A stretch of 6,287 bases of DNA. It comes from Flavobacteriales bacterium (GTDB lineage: Bacteria > Bacteroidota > Bacteroidia > Flavobacteriales_D > Sanyastnellaceae). A program made the position numbers and the translations under genes. Shown one piece after another: positions 6,189-6,287 of the stretch. The stretch covers positions 1-6,287 of the forward strand of contig DQRJ01000013.1 in the NCBI GenBank assembly GCA_015663855.1, written 5' to 3'. The notes beneath the pieces were generated by a model. That model did no database searches. It was not told the origin of the DNA and was given only the letters and a program-made list of their open reading frames with translations. Position 1 is the stretch's first letter; every line of letters begins with the position of its first letter.

Positions 6189-6287
6189 TAGGTTCAATGA
6201 AGCGCTCAGCAGGAGCATCGACAACAAGTCCAGACAGCGGTATTAACCGAATTGTTGAGGGGACGATAATAGAAGGAACAATTACCA
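6185..6287 (+). CDS. Bactofilin family cytoskeletal protein, N-terminal fragment (3' end outside window)
   Basis: The ATG at 6185 overlaps the stop codon of the PorW-like gene (ATGA, 6185-6188), implying translational coupling. The frame stays open to the window end, giving 34 residues. The first 20 or so are a polar, Ser/Thr-rich disordered tail, followed by NRIVEGTIIEGTIT, which looks like the first rung of the bactofilin beta-helix (typically N-x-I-x-x-GTxIxGxI). Bactofilins polymerise into nucleotide-independent filaments that scaffold envelope enzymes, commonly M23 peptidases such as the one encoded divergently here. An alternative start is the ATG at 6197 (Met5). The call rests on a short stretch plus context, so it is probable rather than certain. 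Confidence 0.75.
   Translation, partial: MIGSMKRSAGASTTSPDSGINRIVEGTIIEGTIT

Overview
The window looks like ordinary chromosomal DNA of a Bacteroidota bacterium, most likely a Flavobacteriales-type marine lineage (the family is not resolvable from this alone). The evidence is a PorW/SprE-type lipoprotein of the type IX secretion/gliding apparatus, promoter elements of the Bacteroidota form TAnnTTTG (1556-1563 on +, 1525-1532 on -), A-rich gene leaders without Shine-Dalgarno sequences, and a HisKA_2 kinase paired with a LytTR regulator. Base composition and codon use look uniform. I see no transposase, integrase, CRISPR array or other sign of a mobile element.

Left part (1-1353): the 3' end of a HisKA_2-type histidine kinase, then a complete REC-LytTR response regulator on the same strand 13 bases downstream, forming a two-component pair. 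A strong bidirectional terminator (1392-1421) ends this unit. From the other side the same hairpin ends a minus-strand tRNA-Asn(GUU) gene (1436-1509).

Middle (1510-2535): a short intergenic region with two divergent promoters packed together, one for the tRNA on the minus strand and one for a PfkB/ribokinase-family sugar or nucleoside kinase on the plus strand. The kinase converges with the next gene across 16 bases.

Right part (2552-6287): an envelope locus. A membrane-anchored M23 (LytM-type) peptidase runs on the minus strand, apparently from a GTG start because no upstream ATG exists. Divergently, after an intergenic region of roughly 90 bases, comes a large TPR lipoprotein of the PorW/SprE family. 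It overlaps by ATGA a bactofilin gene cut by the window end. The likely theme is coordination of peptidoglycan remodelling (M23), a bactofilin scaffold and the outer-membrane type IX secretion/gliding machinery (PorW). M23-bactofilin partnership is established in other bacteria; the functional link to PorW is inference from gene order.

I did not find a clearly undescribed system. The M23/PorW/bactofilin arrangement and the compact promoter region are the most worthwhile points.
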